Positions 1 to 12,597 of a stretch of DNA of 64,000 bases are shown here, in pieces. The notes below the pieces were generated by a model that searched no databases, had not been told where the DNA came from, and saw only the letters and a list, made by a program, of their open reading frames with translations. The first letter of the stretch is position 1. The number at the start of each line of letters is the position of its first letter. The position numbers and the translations under genes were made by a program. The stretch is from Pachypanchax playfairii (lineage: Eukaryota; Chordata; Actinopteri; Cyprinodontiformes; Aplocheilidae). Location of the stretch: NCBI GenBank assembly GCA_006937955.1, contig SSNP01000303.1, positions 213,055-277,054 of the forward strand, in the 5' to 3' direction.

Positions 1-1849
1 TAATTTTTAATTTAATTATTTCTTTCAGCCTTTGTGTTTTTATCATCTGTCTGATGTTGTTAGCTTCATCTTTAGTTTGTTGGGCACTTTGTTCCCAATC
101 ATAGTTTCATTTAATCTTCTCATTAATCCAGGAATTGAAAAGACAACCAGACAGTCGGGCTTATTCCACTCTTTCTCACCTAACACATGACCTGGATTAT
201 AGATATCTGTGCAGATTATGGAAGACAGACCTTTGAAGACACTGTGGAGCTAAAAGTGTCTAACAGTTTTTTAAAAACAAGTCCATATAAAACTCTGTTA
301 TCTAAATACAATATAACTCATTCAACTTTTGTAAAACAACCTCATACATGGATCATTTTCTAAGCATTTTTTTAAATACAATATTTTCAAACAAAGTTAA
401 AGGAAAGTGCTTTAAAAAAGACTGAAAAAGAGTTTTTTAATATAAAAACATAATTAACATCTATAATTCTCAGTTTATGTCATAACTATAAATGTTCACA
501 AGTCTTTGTCTGAACAAAGTCTAATCTGAGACAAATCTTTGAACACATGTCGTCTTTAAATGGTTCAAAAATCAATTGCAGCTGTTTGAACAAGTCACTG
601 TGACCAAGGTTTTAATGTCATCCTTTAAATATAAACTATTTCAACCTACTCTGTGTTTGTGAGACATTTGCTGTGAGAAAACATTTTTAACCTAAAAAAT
701 ACAGAAAATAAATATTATTTTTTATCTAACAAATTATTAAATGAAAGTTGGCTTAAAATAAAAACTGACCTCAACATGTGAGGCGCCATTTGTTTCTAAA
801 TCTTTTTTCATGTTATAGAAAACTACTGAATGATTTATCCTTCATAGAGTAAAATCAAAGAATTATTTTGGTTGTTTTGATTGATTTTGTAAATCCAGAT
901 GTTATTGTATCTCCTAAAAAGGACTTAAATTAAAGACTTTCAGTTTTACTCACATGTTACAAACAGCAAAGTGAAGATCTTTGACATCTTTAGGTTTGAA
1001 GCTGTTGAAATAATAAGAAAAAAAACATGATGTAAATGAGACATAAAAACTTAGAATCACCATTATGTGTGTTTCTAAACAATTATAAACAGGAACAGAA
1101 ACTTCAGACTGCTGCATGCAGCCTAACCATTTTAACACTCCAGTCACATGAATGTCGTGCAACTCAAGTTTTCCAGAACTTTAATTTAACTGAAACTGTG
1201 TAACAAGAGGCTCAGAGCACTGAGACAATTCATCTCAAAATGATCTCTCTCTCACACAAACAGAATTGAGCTAACTGTCACAGTCCTAGATGAATGATCC
1301 TGATGGAGTGTTGCTTATAGAGCCTCCGTTTTAAACTTGAATCTTCTTTATTCTTGTTTCAGTGATTAACCTTGTTTTAAACTGCAGCCTATCACATTAT
1401 TATTACAGGGAACTGACTCACTCTTCTGAAATGACATTTTAATCTAATTCTCTAAGCTCATCAGGGTTTAAACTTGGATCTTTTTACAGTGCTGCAACGG
1501 GAGAAAGTCCTTCTTTCTCCAAATCCATTTAACTGAAAAACAAGGACTTGAATCTTCCTCAACTAACACAAAGACATTTTCCTTACAGCTCTGTTCATTT
1601 TGAAAACATTATCCAAACTGCTGCTGTCTTTGCAGTGTTGGCTGCCATGTTGGAAGGTGCCGCACCTACAGCAACACAGTAGTGATTTTCCACTTTCTGT
1701 GCTCTTCCACTCAGGCCTCTCCACAGGGAGGAGCAAACACACTTGAGCCTTTTGAAATACGCACACAGAGAATTTTTAACATTTTGATTAAGTCAAGTTT
1801 GTTTATCGGGGGGCTGCAAGGTTTCAAAACCTTTCTGCATAGAGTTTGC

Positions 1850-2095
1850 ATGTGTGGGTTTTCTGCAGGGACTCTTGCATCCTCCCTCAGACCAAAAACA
1901 TGCATGAGGTAATTTGGCAAATATAAATTGTCTCTAGGTGTGAGTGGGTGAGTGGTATGTGGCCCTGTGACAGACTGGCAACCTGTCCAGGTGTAACCCC
2001 ACCTCTCATCCAATGACTGGACAAGCTGGTGTCTATCTCCAGCTCTTTGAGACAATGAACAGGAACAAGCAGATAAAGAAAATGACCGACTCCCT
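1850..2095 (+). repeat. degenerate non-LTR retrotransposon tail-like repeat
   Basis: The sequence has the word order of a common vertebrate RTE-like LINE 3' tail: a line about a tract differing from 'gtgagtgggtgagtggt', then 'gtgacagactggcaacctg', then 'tgtccaggtgtaacccc', then a 'tctcatccaatgactgg' segment and an AT-rich end. It is heavily decayed. The assignment is from pattern memory only. Confidence 0.5.
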
Positions 2096-4061
2096 TACAG
2101 ACTAGTTTGTCCGGGATTTTTGTTGTCTGAGTTTGGCCCAGTGTGATTTTCAGTAGTTGTAGAAAAGATACTTTGGTTGTGAGCTAGAGGTCTGTGGTCA
2201 TGTGGGATCACCAACAGCTGCTTTAACACTCTAATAAGACGACCTACAATAAATATCAAACAAAGTTTATGGGGGAATCATGCAGCTTGAGTCCTGCTGC
2301 TGCTGACGTCCGTCTCCCAACCCCAGTGTCTCCTTTTCTCCTCCAAATCTACTCATGTCAGGTTTATGGCCAGCGTTTGATTTCCATTCATTATTGGACT
2401 AACTGCTGTCTTGTGTTTGTGGCACAATTCTGCAACCTTTTGGATGATTAGAACTCTGATTGGACACACGAATGTGATGCTTTTCCTTTTGGTGGTAAAA
2501 TCTTTGGATTTTAGATTGTTTGACTACATTTTGTTCTGGAGAAAACAGAATAAATGAAAGGATCATCCAGCATTTTTAAGTGTGAAAGAAACTTGAATTG
2601 ACCTTAAAGTAAGTAAAGGTTGTATTTAACAATACATCTCCCTCCTTGGCTGCTGGTTGGAATTTGGAAATGTGAGAAAAAGAGAACAACAGGATGAGTG
2701 CTGCTCTCCTGGTGCCTCCCCACAGCAACCCCAGGCGAGGCACAGGGAATGTGGAGGACGGGAAAAGGGCCAACAACTAGGAAGGAGAGAGACAGGACAG
2801 ATGGAGAGACAGACAGCTGTGAGGAACATACAGCAAGCACACTAAAGGTGAGACCGTTGAGCTGAAGTGAGAAAAGGAACAGAACGACTCCTCCCCTCCT
2901 CCTTTAGAAGATCATATTCTAAAACAAATATTAGTGTAAGGCGAGTCTGAGGGGAAAGTGCTGGAGAACCAGATTCAAACTGTTGTGTTCATGCAAAGAC
3001 TGAAGTACAGCGACCTGCTGGGTAAAAAGAGACACGTGTAGATATATAATTCACACAAATATTGTAATAATAAGTAGTCTGCACTGCATGTGTTGATAAT
3101 TCCTCATTATTAGTGAACATTATTAGCTGGATTTCAAAATCAAATAAAAAGAAAAACCTGACATACTAAGATTTTAAGAAAAGTAACAAACATCAGACCC
3201 GAAACACTTGGAACATATGAAAAGGATATGAAAAGCTGTTGATCAGTCTGACTTTGACTCCTATATCCATTTAAATTAAAGTTTTATAAAGGTTTGTGGG
3301 AAATATTTCTCATATTAAAAGAAGGCTTTGTGTTTCCTCTCAGCTGAAACTCTCCCATGGAGCTCCAAGTCCAGCTGATGCTGTGATAAAGACTGTTCTG
3401 TTCGGGCTTTGTCACGCTTCTCTGCCAATCTCTCACTGGGTTTTGTTCTCAGCTCTCGCAGCATCTCTCTTTTTCTTCTCATCTCTTCTCATCATTTCGG
3501 TCACCACTTGGTCTTTACTCTTTCTAAAGATTTAGGAAGTGGTTGTTGATTTAAAACCACTGAAACATGTCTCTCTTCTTTGCTTCTGTTTTGTACTGCC
3601 CGCGCCTTCTCCCAGTTCCTTTTCCTACAGACTAGTGCAAATACACGACTTTGACCTTTGTCTTCTTCCAAAACAGCCTGTTCCAATCTTTTTTCTCTCA
3701 TAGTACAAACTCCCAGGAGTGCCGACTAGGAAGTTTTGGAAGAAAAGCTCAGTCGTTTTCTCTTTCCTCCAAGTGAAGTTGCACAATATCACAAAGCAAA
3801 TCACCCACTGCCGACTCAGAAGGCCAGCTAAGCAAAACCGGATGATTTTCAACTTGTTCCAACTAGTTTGTTCTAAATATACAGATTGTACAAGCTGAAT
3901 TTTGTTGAGTGTCAACATAAGGCTGGAGCTCCTCATCAAGCTGGTGTCTCTTTCCACAGCTGGCCATGTGGTCATAAATCCATTAAAGTTGGTTATTTGC
4001 TGACGTTTACTGCCCACAGCACTTCTACTTTTGTCTTACTTTAAAAATGTGCACATACACA

Positions 4062-4145
4062 GTTAGGGCTGCAGCTATCAGATATTTTAGCAATCAGCTA
4101 CTCTACTAAATCATCCATCAATGGATCGATTGATCAGATAAACAT
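4062..4145 (+). repeat. short hAT-like repeat fragment
   Basis: It starts 'agttagggctgcagctatc' and continues with mixed ATCGAT-rich words ('aatggatcgattgatcag'). This is the style of a common fish hAT-like repeat that begins with 'agggctgcaac'. It is too short to classify firmly. Confidence 0.35.
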
Positions 4146-6745
4146 GTGCTTTTCCAGTTTTTCCCAAACTTTTTATTCTGCAAGCCCCATACCTATAACA
4201 AAAGCTGAAACCCTTCTCAGCAGTCAAAGCCACACACTTGTGCACACTGGTCACCTAACTATTACCAAGTTAGGCTCTGTTTACCTTCAGAACTGCTTTA
4301 TTTCTTTGTGGCACAGAATCAACAATGTGTGTTCACATCAAATTCCAACTCATCACACCAGGCAACATTTTCCAACCTATTAGTATCTAGTTTTGGTGAG
4401 GGTGTGAACTGTGGTCTCAGTTTCCTGTCAGCTGACAGGAGGCACATTCAGGCTGGTATTCTGCTCTTGTAACCTATTTGCTTTATGGTTTGATGTGCTG
4501 TGCATTCAGAGATCTTGTTCCACATATAATACCAAAAGTAATGAGTTACCTACTTTCACACAGACATTAACTTTAATGAAGCCTCAGTCTTTATCTGTAA
4601 GGTTTAATTTGGACTTTACAGCCGTAACAGTTCCAATGGTCCTGTCATTGGAACTAAGGGGACAAGCCCATACCATAATTATCCTTCCACTAAACTTTAC
4701 ACAATGCAGTCAGACAGGTACGGTTCTCCTGTCAACCACCTAACCTAGACTCGTCCATCAGACAGCCAAAAAGGACTCCAGAGAACACGTCTCCACTGCT
4801 CTGGAGTCCAGTGTTGGGATGCTTCGTGTTAGGATTGGAGGCAGCTGCTCAGACATGGAGAACCCATTCCATCAAGCTCGACACTCTGTTCTAAAGACTG
4901 GACTCTTCAATCTCATATGCCCATGGAACGACACAACTCTTTCTGTCTCTACACCTCCTTCAGAACGATGATTCAAGATGCTGCATCTGCTTGATGTTTC
5001 ATTGTAAAGACTGATTGTGTCTGCGAAGTAATACCTACAATTTTAATCACAAACCATCTATCACTGACTTTCTGCTGTTGTGATGAACTGCACTGGTTTG
5101 ATTGGAGGGTTTTTACTTCTCTTGTGTGATTTAGTCCCATCCCACAGACTAGTATAAGGTCACATGGTTCAAACAAAGCATCGTATCTACTTATTTTGCC
5201 TTATTAATTTAAAAAAAAAATTTAAGGCACTTCTTACAGCATTGTTGAAAAGCCCAAACTCCAGTTACATCATGATTCAGTTAGGAGATGGAGTTTCTGC
5301 AAATATCTGCAAGTAACTGAAACAAAGCTGGCAGATTTATCAGGAGTCAATGTGTCAATGTTTTCACCTTCTCTCAGCTCATTATTTGTCACACGTCGGA
5401 GGTGACAAGAGCCTGTATGAGCTCTGCGAGAACTGCTGCCTTGTACTGTGACCTTCAGTTCACTTGCAGTATCACTGTTTATCTGCTCTCAGTTCAAAAC
5501 TCAGGTATGTCCAGGTTTATCATTACTGGACAATTAGAAATGTGTTCACACACAATGTGTGAAACACACAACACACCTGCATTACATGGTGTTTGTACAT
5601 TAACTCACGCTACTGGTGTGACACTCTACACACTCACCCACATGTCTGAATGCGGAACACGCCTGTGTTCAAGCTCCTCCACTGCACAGACAACTGCCTA
5701 TTCTCAGTCACATTTTTCATTCCTAAATTAGCAGCAATGCATTCCAGCGGGTAACACATCCTAACGGAAAGACTCACACACACACATCATGGAATAAACA
5801 GACTGAACACTGCAGGAGCTCGATTTCCATTCTTTGATGTATAAATTGCTTTAACTCAAATCCGGCTTTGAGGATTTTCTAACTTTGGTAAATGTCCTGA
5901 ACTCAGATATATTCCTGAAATATGAAAAAGGAGACTTTTGAACTTGTCATCACAGCTGCTGATCATCTTGGGCTAAAGATACGTTTCAACGGATGGAGCA
6001 AAGTGTTTGTATTGATGTAGAAACAAACAAAATAACTGAGATAGAAAGGAAGAGGCATGACTGGAGAAAGCAAGGAGGGTGGTGGTGAAGAGAGAGTGAG
6101 ATCAGAAAGGTTAAAGGAGTTTTAAAGTTTTATAACAGGAGTGGACAGTAAAGTTTGGGAGGAAGAGTTTCAGCCTCAGGGAAGGAGAGAAGAAGGAAGA
6201 TGAGGTAAAAAGCAGTTGGGAAACTAAAATAGGAGGAGGGACGCAGACAGGGCGCATGAGGGAGCAGCATACTCAAACCATGAGTCACATGTATGAACCA
6301 CAAGTCTAACAGAGCAACACACTCCATGTGCCTGACTGGAGAAAACAAAGGGATCCAGTAGATTTCCATCGTTTTGTCTTCCGTTACTGCTCAGATCACT
6401 TGCATCTATCAGCTGATGTTACAAGATGAACTTTGTCTCTGTAGAAGCTTGTAGGTTAAACTGCAAGTGTACCGAAGGTCACAGCCATGATGCTGATATA
6501 AAATCAATGTCTCCTTGCTGGGGGTTTCTAAATTTATATTTGTGAGCCACCAAAGTGATGCAAGGAAGGGTGAGGAGAAAGTGTCATCTGTGAGCGCTCC
6601 CGTTTCCTCATCTCCTTCCATCTCCCAACCATTTGTCTCAACTCATCTTGTTGTTTTCTCTAAGATCTACGAGGCAACGTGAGGACAGCGAGCAAAGTCT
6701 GTCTCACCTGAGAAAGGAAACTTGTTTCCATCGCTGTATTTCAAC

Positions 6746-8059
6746 TAGTGCTGGGCGATCATAGGATTGCACTTCGTGATCACAATTATTTTCAGTTCAA
6801 TCATGGTGATCAGCTGTGAATCTATTTTCTTGATCAAACATGGTGGAAGCAAGCAGGCCCACTAGGGGGTGGTAATGCGCCCTGCACATTGTTTGCCTGC
6901 CATCATTAAACTACAAAAAGAAGTGTGCCACATTTTGTGCTGCACTACTGTGGAGAAAAGCAGCAGAATGACCAAGGGTGTTTCTCAATGTCAAGGAACT
7001 TTGACTTGATGCCTTGGTCCCACCCCTGTTGCCTAGGGGATACGTCATCGGGACCCGCGTTCCAATGTACATGTGCTACCGAGGCATCTGTATTCGGTTT
7101 GCCTGCTGTTTAGCTAACATGCCAAGAATACATGGGATGTGATGCAATCCCTCAGTCACAAATTTCACAGAATACATTGCGGTATTTTTAAAAAAAAGGC
7201 AGTTGAGGAGCCGGCAGCAGCTATTTCAAGGCCAAATTTCTAGTTTAAAAGTAAGTTAACTGATTGTTGCTATTGGGCTTGTACCTAAAATGTTTTTTTT
7301 AGATCCAAAGCACTTATACGGTTGGTTAGTTGCTTTGTTGTTGCAGCTTCGGCGGTTAGAAGGTACTAACTTACTTGCACATTTATTTTTATTTTATTTT
7401 TATAAACATTTCTAGTCCCATGGCTGAAGGAATGCTGCTACACTACTATGATGGGCAGGATGTAAACAGTGCACGCGAGCGGGCAGCCATGGTCACGTGA
7501 GTTAAGTCTGTTTCAGTGTCCTCGTAAGCAAGACGACTTGCCTTCTAAGGCACTGCCTCAGAAGGCAAGTCGTCTTGACATCGAGAAACACCACAAATGT
7601 GGAGCTTGAGACAGCGAAATAGATCCCATGACTTTGATCTTTAGGTGTGTTACTGTTTGCTATGAGTATTCAGTGCTGCTAATTTTTGTATTTTATTTGT
7701 TTTGCAATGTTTAATTATGTAGCTACAAAGTTGCTTAACAGTACTGTTATTTAATAAAGTGCCAGTGGCTATGGTGTGAACAGCATATGTGATATATAGC
7801 ATCACAAATAACAATAAAGTTTACATTTCAGGGTGTATTAATAATCCCAGAGCAGACAATTTGTTTATTTTGTATTTTTGTCATTAAAAACACTCAGAAT
7901 GTTAATAAAAAGTTTAACTAATGTATAGTTTCTTTATTTTTACACTTTGAGGTGTTTTAAACTGGCAATACTTTAAAAACCATCATAAAAATCAATATCA
8001 AACAATATGGAAAAATATATTGTGATTTTTTTTTTTTTTTGCCATATTGCCCAGGCCTA
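6746..8059. mobile_element. hAT-like non-autonomous DNA transposon, 1.3 kb
   Basis: The ends are imperfect inverted repeats: left TAGTGCTGGGCGAT, right (reverse complement) TAGGCCTGGGCAAT. The flanks are an 8-bp near-duplication, atttcaac (6738-6745) and atttcagc (8060-8067). Eight-bp target duplications and a 'ctgggc' terminus are typical of hAT elements in fish. No transposase frame is visible. A second element (6977-7592) lies inside it. Confidence 0.65.
6977..7592. mobile_element. nested MITE with 19-bp inverted ends
   Basis: The left end GGTGTTTCTCAATGTCAAG matches the reverse complement of the right end at 18 of 19 positions. A strong hairpin (arms 7529-7546 and 7560-7577, 18 bp each) lies near the right end. 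Target duplication is unclear, so I leave the superfamily open. It sits inside the hAT-like element 6746-8059 and is therefore the younger insertion. Confidence 0.65.
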
Positions 8060-8589
8060 ATTTCAGCCCCTCTATTATCCATTTCTACACCAAGTGAAAT
8101 TCTATATGTTAACAATCAGGATTCACAGATACAGTAAACCCACGTCAGGTGTCAGATGTTCAATGACTGTTTCGAACAAACACCTCAGACCTCCATGAGA
8201 GCAGAAACAACTGATCAGTGATTTATTGTTTAATCATCTTATCAGGAGACTGAAGTCTTGATGGTTGGAGCTTGGGACAGTAACTCTTTATTTTTGTCAC
8301 CAATCTAAACTCATTGACAGCTGCTGTCCCTCCTTCCCCTCTTCAAACACCATGACTGCCTGTCCTGCCTCTCTCTCACACACCACTTCTGTCTAGAAAA
8401 CAAAAATCCATTGTATGAAGTTGCTCCACAGGACAGAGGAGTAAAATGTTTCTATGGTAAAATTAATAAATTAATCAATTAACTGATAAAACGAGTAATT
8501 GGCCTAATTGTTATTGTTCATCTTATTTAATTAACTCATCTGGTCTGGAAGGTTAAAGCAACCAACACCCCACAGTGTTAACCCGCTGT

Positions 8590-9310
8590 CTTCTCCAAAC
8601 AGTGTCGGAAGCGCGTGAGCACATTACGCACGTTTCTGGGTGGGCGCGTGCGGTTCCTGTTTAGTAAAAACATTCAAAAAAAATGTTTAATTCCGCTTTT
8701 TCATTTTTAAAATAAGTGTAATCCTACTGTATGTGTGGGAAAAACTCTGTTATACGCATCCAAACCTCTGGAAGTCTTTACGTTACTGAACGGACCAGTT
8801 AGTGATTTATCGAGATTTTTGTTTTTGCTCTTCTTGTCAAACTCGTCGCGAGCTTTTCTCAACAATAACAAAAAAACTAAAGAAAAACGTTTAAATTCCG
8901 GATAAAACCCGGAGCGTTGTGGAGATTGAAAGCGAACATTTAGAGCTGCATCAGTATTTAGGCTTTAAACTTACCTTTGACCCGTTTAAATTAGTCGCGA
9001 GGATATTTCTCAGAGGCGGACGGTAAAGTGACGGAGAAACAGCAGCGACTCTGTGCGCCAACACCCAGCCTTCACCACTCCTCCTCCTCCCGAACACTCA
9101 ACAGGTCGGTTCTGTGTTAGTAAGTGGGTGGAAGGGGGGCAGTGTTTGTTCTACAGCTCCCCTGAGCCCGGGTCCCGGTAGAGTCCTGATCTCGGGTCGG
9201 TTTTTGTTTACGTATGGCAACCTGAAAACGATAAGCCTGGACCGTAGCGAAGAATATAAGCTGATCCAGAATCAGTTAAAAGCGCCTGGGGGTGGGGGGG
9301 GGGCAGATTA
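8590..9310. promoter_or_regulatory. CpG-rich promoter-like block
   Basis: CpG density rises sharply against an AT-rich background (for example 'gcgcgtgagcacattacgca' and many 'tcgcg' and 'cggac' words). CpG-dense blocks commonly mark vertebrate transcription starts. It lies downstream of the FXYD poly(A) signal, so it probably serves another gene. The best candidate exon is on the minus strand, ending at 8975. Confidence 0.5.
8975..9300 (-). other. candidate non-coding first exon, minus strand
   Basis: On the minus strand the CpG-rich block leads to a full-consensus splice donor, GGGTCAAAG|GTAAGTTTAA, with the exon ending at 8975. The upstream boundary is a guess. No downstream coding exon was identified to the left, so the gene is unknown. 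A weaker plus-strand donor (CTCAACAG|GTCGG at about 9104) is an alternative. Confidence 0.35.
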
Positions 9311-9530
9311 AATGTTTGTTTGTCGAGAACGAAGATGTCGAAACTTGCCAAACCGGTCGGTTAGCTGTAGTACGAGATGATGGCCCACCCTGAGGGGATC
9401 ATTAAAAACCAGAGTTCCAGATCAGAACCAGGTTCATGTAAAGACACTGACATCAAATGAAAGAAAACCCATGTAAACCTAAAATAAACAACACTGTATG
9501 ACACAGATGAAGATTTGTAACAAAGTGACA

Positions 9531-9536
9531 TTTATT
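9531..9536 (-). terminator. poly(A) signal AATAAA, likely for the FXYD gene
   Basis: This is the first minus-strand AATAAA found after the FXYD stop codon at 10106, giving a 3' UTR of roughly 590 bases. The position is seen in the sequence; its use is inferred. Confidence 0.4.
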
Positions 9537-10105
9537 TGAATTTTGGAAATATTCCTTATCAATTGTTCACCCCAATTTTTATCCCTGATTTTGTTTTTTA
9601 GCTCACTGGATGATCAAATTTAAGATGTAACAGTCCCCAAAATAACCATAAAGTCAAATATTCAATATAGATTGATGATGTTTATGATTAGCCTGCTTTA
9701 TGTTCCAAACCAATCCAAATGCAAAACTGTGCAGCCCTTCTGAAATTTGGTCATGCAGCCTTTGTGTATTTACAGGCAACATACTTGTAAATAAAATAAT
9801 TACTGATATTTATATTCAAGAAGTACAGATCTGGACAAACTGAATGCAATTTTTTTTTTTTTGGGGGGGAGGGGGGGGGAGATTAAAGGGGTTTGTTTTT
9901 AAATTGTGCTGGTCAAATAGAAATCCTTCCTGATAATCCAGTTTAAGCAGGACTGGGACTGTTATTTACATTTCTTTGGTCTGTACAGGTGTAGTCTAAT
10001 CTTTCAAGCAGGTGTGCATCCTCCTAATCTCCCATCATGCTCTCAGTCTCTCTGCTTCTTGCCTGTCAGCTGTTCTTCCTGACTGAGACCAGATTGTCAT
10101 TGGTA
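9537..10105 (-). other. probable 3' UTR of the FXYD gene
   Basis: This is the non-coding stretch between the FXYD stop codon and the first AATAAA on the same strand. It includes a T/G-rich run near 9850-9880. I see no other gene in it. Confidence 0.4.
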
Positions 10106-12597
10106 TCAGATGTCACTGTCATTATCCCGCTGTCTGCAAGGTAAGAGAGAAGGGTGTGGCACCAGGTAAAACAGCAGCTTGGAAACAGAGAGACAGTAAG
10201 GTGGTTGGAGGTACTTATCAAAAGTATCTTACTTGGTTCTGCGGGTACATTTGTTATCTGTGAAGACAAAAAATTATATATATTTTCAGCCTTCTTTTAG
10301 CTGCAGCAGACTTACTGATTTACAAAAGGGATACATAATTTGAATAAATAAGTAAATAAGTAACTTTCAAAGGGCATCAACAAGATAAACATCTTAAACT
10401 GAGTTATTATCTCTTTTCCTTCTTTTTCTCAGTCACACCAACACTTCTGGTTGACTGTGTCTGTTTTCTTTATTTATCTGACGGGTAAACAAAAACATCA
10501 GATGTAGCTTATCTATTAGATATTTTTGTTTATTTCCTTCAGAAGAAACTCTTTCATACATCATCGTTACAGATGATGTGATGCTTTTTATTTACTCTGA
10601 ACTTTGTGACTTACATGTTCTAATTTATTTTCATCTTTATGCTGGATTTGTTTCTAAGATACAGAGATTTGGAGATTTACAGAGATAGACATTAATTTGA
10701 AAGCAAAAGCCTTTTCTGCGGAATAATCAGGAAATGTTTTATTTTGGTGACTGAACTCTGAACCATCCTTTATGGGGGTCAGTTCTGACTTCTAATAGTT
10801 AGAGTTAAGTTTTGAAAACTTACATAATCTGTGCTTTCCAACCATTTTATGAAGAAACATTACAAATTGGGACAAAAAAGTGCTTAAATTATCTTTCTAC
10901 TTGCTTTAAACTTGTATTTAAAACATCAAACAGCTTATTTGTTGCTGATGTCATTCCTTTAATTAAAATCTTAATATTCCTTTTTACTTAAATATGCAAA
11001 ATAAAATGTTAAAACGTTTGCATGTCTCTATAAGATGACTCGTATTCCTTTGTGACTGTAAAACTTACAGACGATAATGCTGACTCCTCCTCCTATCAAC
11101 AAGCAGGCGAAGACCAGGCCTCCAATTCTTAACCTTTCATAGTCTGTCAGATACAGAAACACCCAGATGCTTAACACAAATTACTTTAATACATTCAGTG
11201 AATGATGAAGATTGTAGAATAAGATTGTGTTTTTATGAATAGAAATATGTACTGTAGAAATAAAAAATGCAAGCATTCAGACTTACTGTAAACAAATGGA
11301 TCTGCAGGTCCAACAAGAGGACGGCAATGTGCAGGAAAAGAAAGAGCCGTTACAGTTAAACAGCACCTTTACTTTGAAATCATTCAGACTAATGGAAAAT
11401 TATATGTAAAAAACTGCTTCTGCAACAAGTTATAATAAATTAAAGGGACTTGAGGCAGCTTTACAAAACCTGACTCAGTGCTGCGGCGACAGGCGCTGTG
11501 GCTAACTGCAGCCACCAGCCAAGCCGGCACGGGAGCGCGCACAGACACTTTACAGACTGTTGGTCTTCACAGCACTGCACCGGGGAGGCTAACATACTTC
11601 ACGTCAGGTCTCTCCACTCTGTTATTTGATTTGATCTCATCATTTTCATACTGTATCAGGCTCTAAACACGACCTATAATGTTTTCTCACCTGGTCACAA
11701 GGAAATGAGCCATGTCAGCATCCGTTTTCACTCCCAAATGCAGCTGAAGTTCCCTCCATGAACCCAACGCATATCCAATATTTATGCGGGTGCCTGCCCG
11801 GCTTCGGTCATATTTTTTTTTAGACTCACGAGATGCCGCTGATAAAGTCTTTTTTTTCTTCGTGGTGCCACTTTTTTGGGGGGTGAGAGTGGATGCAGGT
11901 CGTTTGATGGCTGCAGAAACATCCATAAGTATACCTTCAGTGTTTGAATCCAAGTCCACGGCGGCCATGTTCTTCCTGTTCAAGAGCTGTCGGCAACGCG
12001 CATGCAGCGTCAATTTACGTCACATCCCTACAACTGCGCGGGAAAGTCGGACGTCGAACTGCAGCGCATTATGTGGCACACAGCGTTTCCAAGGCAACAG
12101 ACATATATGCGGATGGCCTCGTTATTTTGGGTTTTTAATGCTTCATGAGCCATTAGCATTGAATAAACTGGAAATGCATGTGTAGTTTTTCACAAATCTT
12201 GCCTTAAGTCCCTTTAATAATAACAACAGCTGTAGGCCTTTAACATGGGGCTTTGATATAATTCTGCCCTGTTATGGTCTTAACTACAAACAGTTACACA
12301 AAACTCAATTACTTGGTGTTACAGTAAACCAGTAACAAACCAGTCACATGACTAAATCAGATTTAAGTAGAGTTTCAGACTTACTTGCTTCCGTTTCCAT
12401 AAAAAGGGAAAACAGCACTGCAAAAAACAAACAAATTGAATTTAGTTTTTATAAATTGTATTTTCAACGTACATTTTTTCTGTTTTTTAAAAGAAACAAA
12501 AATATCATTTTTTTCCTCTTCTAATTAATTTGATTAGAATTTATTGTTTAGTTATTTAGTTACCTGTTATGAATGCCACAAGAGTGAGATGTCCCAT
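10106..12597 (-). CDS. FXYD-family regulator of Na,K-ATPase, about 69 aa
   Basis: Six coding exons on the minus strand: 12597-12564, 12417-12385, 11301-11287, 11143-11069, 10257-10233 and 10133-10106. Every junction is GT-AG and the phases agree. The product has a signal peptide (about residues 1-22), a very short ectodomain, the family core R-[IK]-G-G-L (residues 32-36, followed by VFACLLIGGGVSIIV as membrane span), and a basic tail with one Cys ending in DSDI. FXYD proteins are single-span accessory subunits that tune the sodium pump in the plasma membrane. Length fits the family (60-90 aa). Oddity: the signature reads P-F-V-Y-N, not F-x-Y-D, because the split codon is A|AC. An acceptor at 12615/12616 implies an upstream non-coding exon. 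Human FXYD1/3/5/7 lie near HPN; I cannot assign the paralogue. Confidence 0.85.
11444..12213. mobile_element. TTAA-flanked DNA element, family 1 (770 bp)
   Basis: TTAA occurs on both sides (11440-11443 and 12214-12217). The inverted ends are AGGGACTTGAGGCAGC and, from the right, AGGGACTTAAGGCAAG. TTAA duplication points to the piggyBac or Kolobok type; no full transposase is present. It lies in the FXYD intron between 12385 and 11301 and carries a small ORF on the minus strand (12013-11687). Confidence 0.7.
11687..12013 (-). CDS. small basic ORF carried by a TTAA element
   Basis: This 108-codon frame starts M-T-L-H-A-R and is rich in Lys/Arg and Ser, with a central KKKK run. It ends in a region reading GTRINIGYALGSWRELQLHL followed by KTDADMAHFLV. 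The frame runs into a good splice donor (GTGACCAG|GTGAGA), so it may be the first exon of a spliced transposon gene. A similar basic stretch plus R-x-R-x-x-IG-x-A-(6)-WRE motif appears in the second TTAA family at 24.2 kb. I do not know its function. Confidence 0.4.
   Translation of the reverse strand: MTLHARCRQLLNRKNMAAVDLDSNTEGILMDVSAAIKRPASTLTPQKSGTTKKKKTLSAASRESKKKYDRSRAGTRINIGYALGSWRELQLHLGVKTDADMAHFLVTR

Larger units (their letters stand above)
1..6737. other. no gene recognised; AT-rich intergenic DNA
   Basis: I see no exon chain that I can support. Open frames here are short and have no recognisable domain. The stretch holds a degenerate LINE-like tail (1850-2095) and an 80-bp hAT-like scrap (4062-4145). 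If the minus-strand exon at 8975 is real, its downstream exons should lie here, but I could not identify them. Confidence 0.5.

Noticed and set aside
2657..2990. Overlapping small frames and a possible first exon (ATG at about 2990 before GTAAAA)
   Set aside because: The frames overlap on both strands with no known domain. The ATG-donor pair has a weak context and no partner exon.
3625..4017. 130-codon open frame, minus strand
   Set aside because: No signal, domain or splice support; composition is ordinary for random AT-rich sequence.
5402..5731. 109-codon open frame, plus strand
   Set aside because: Composition follows CA-rich repeats (CACACA and ACTCAC words), and no domain or splice context is visible.
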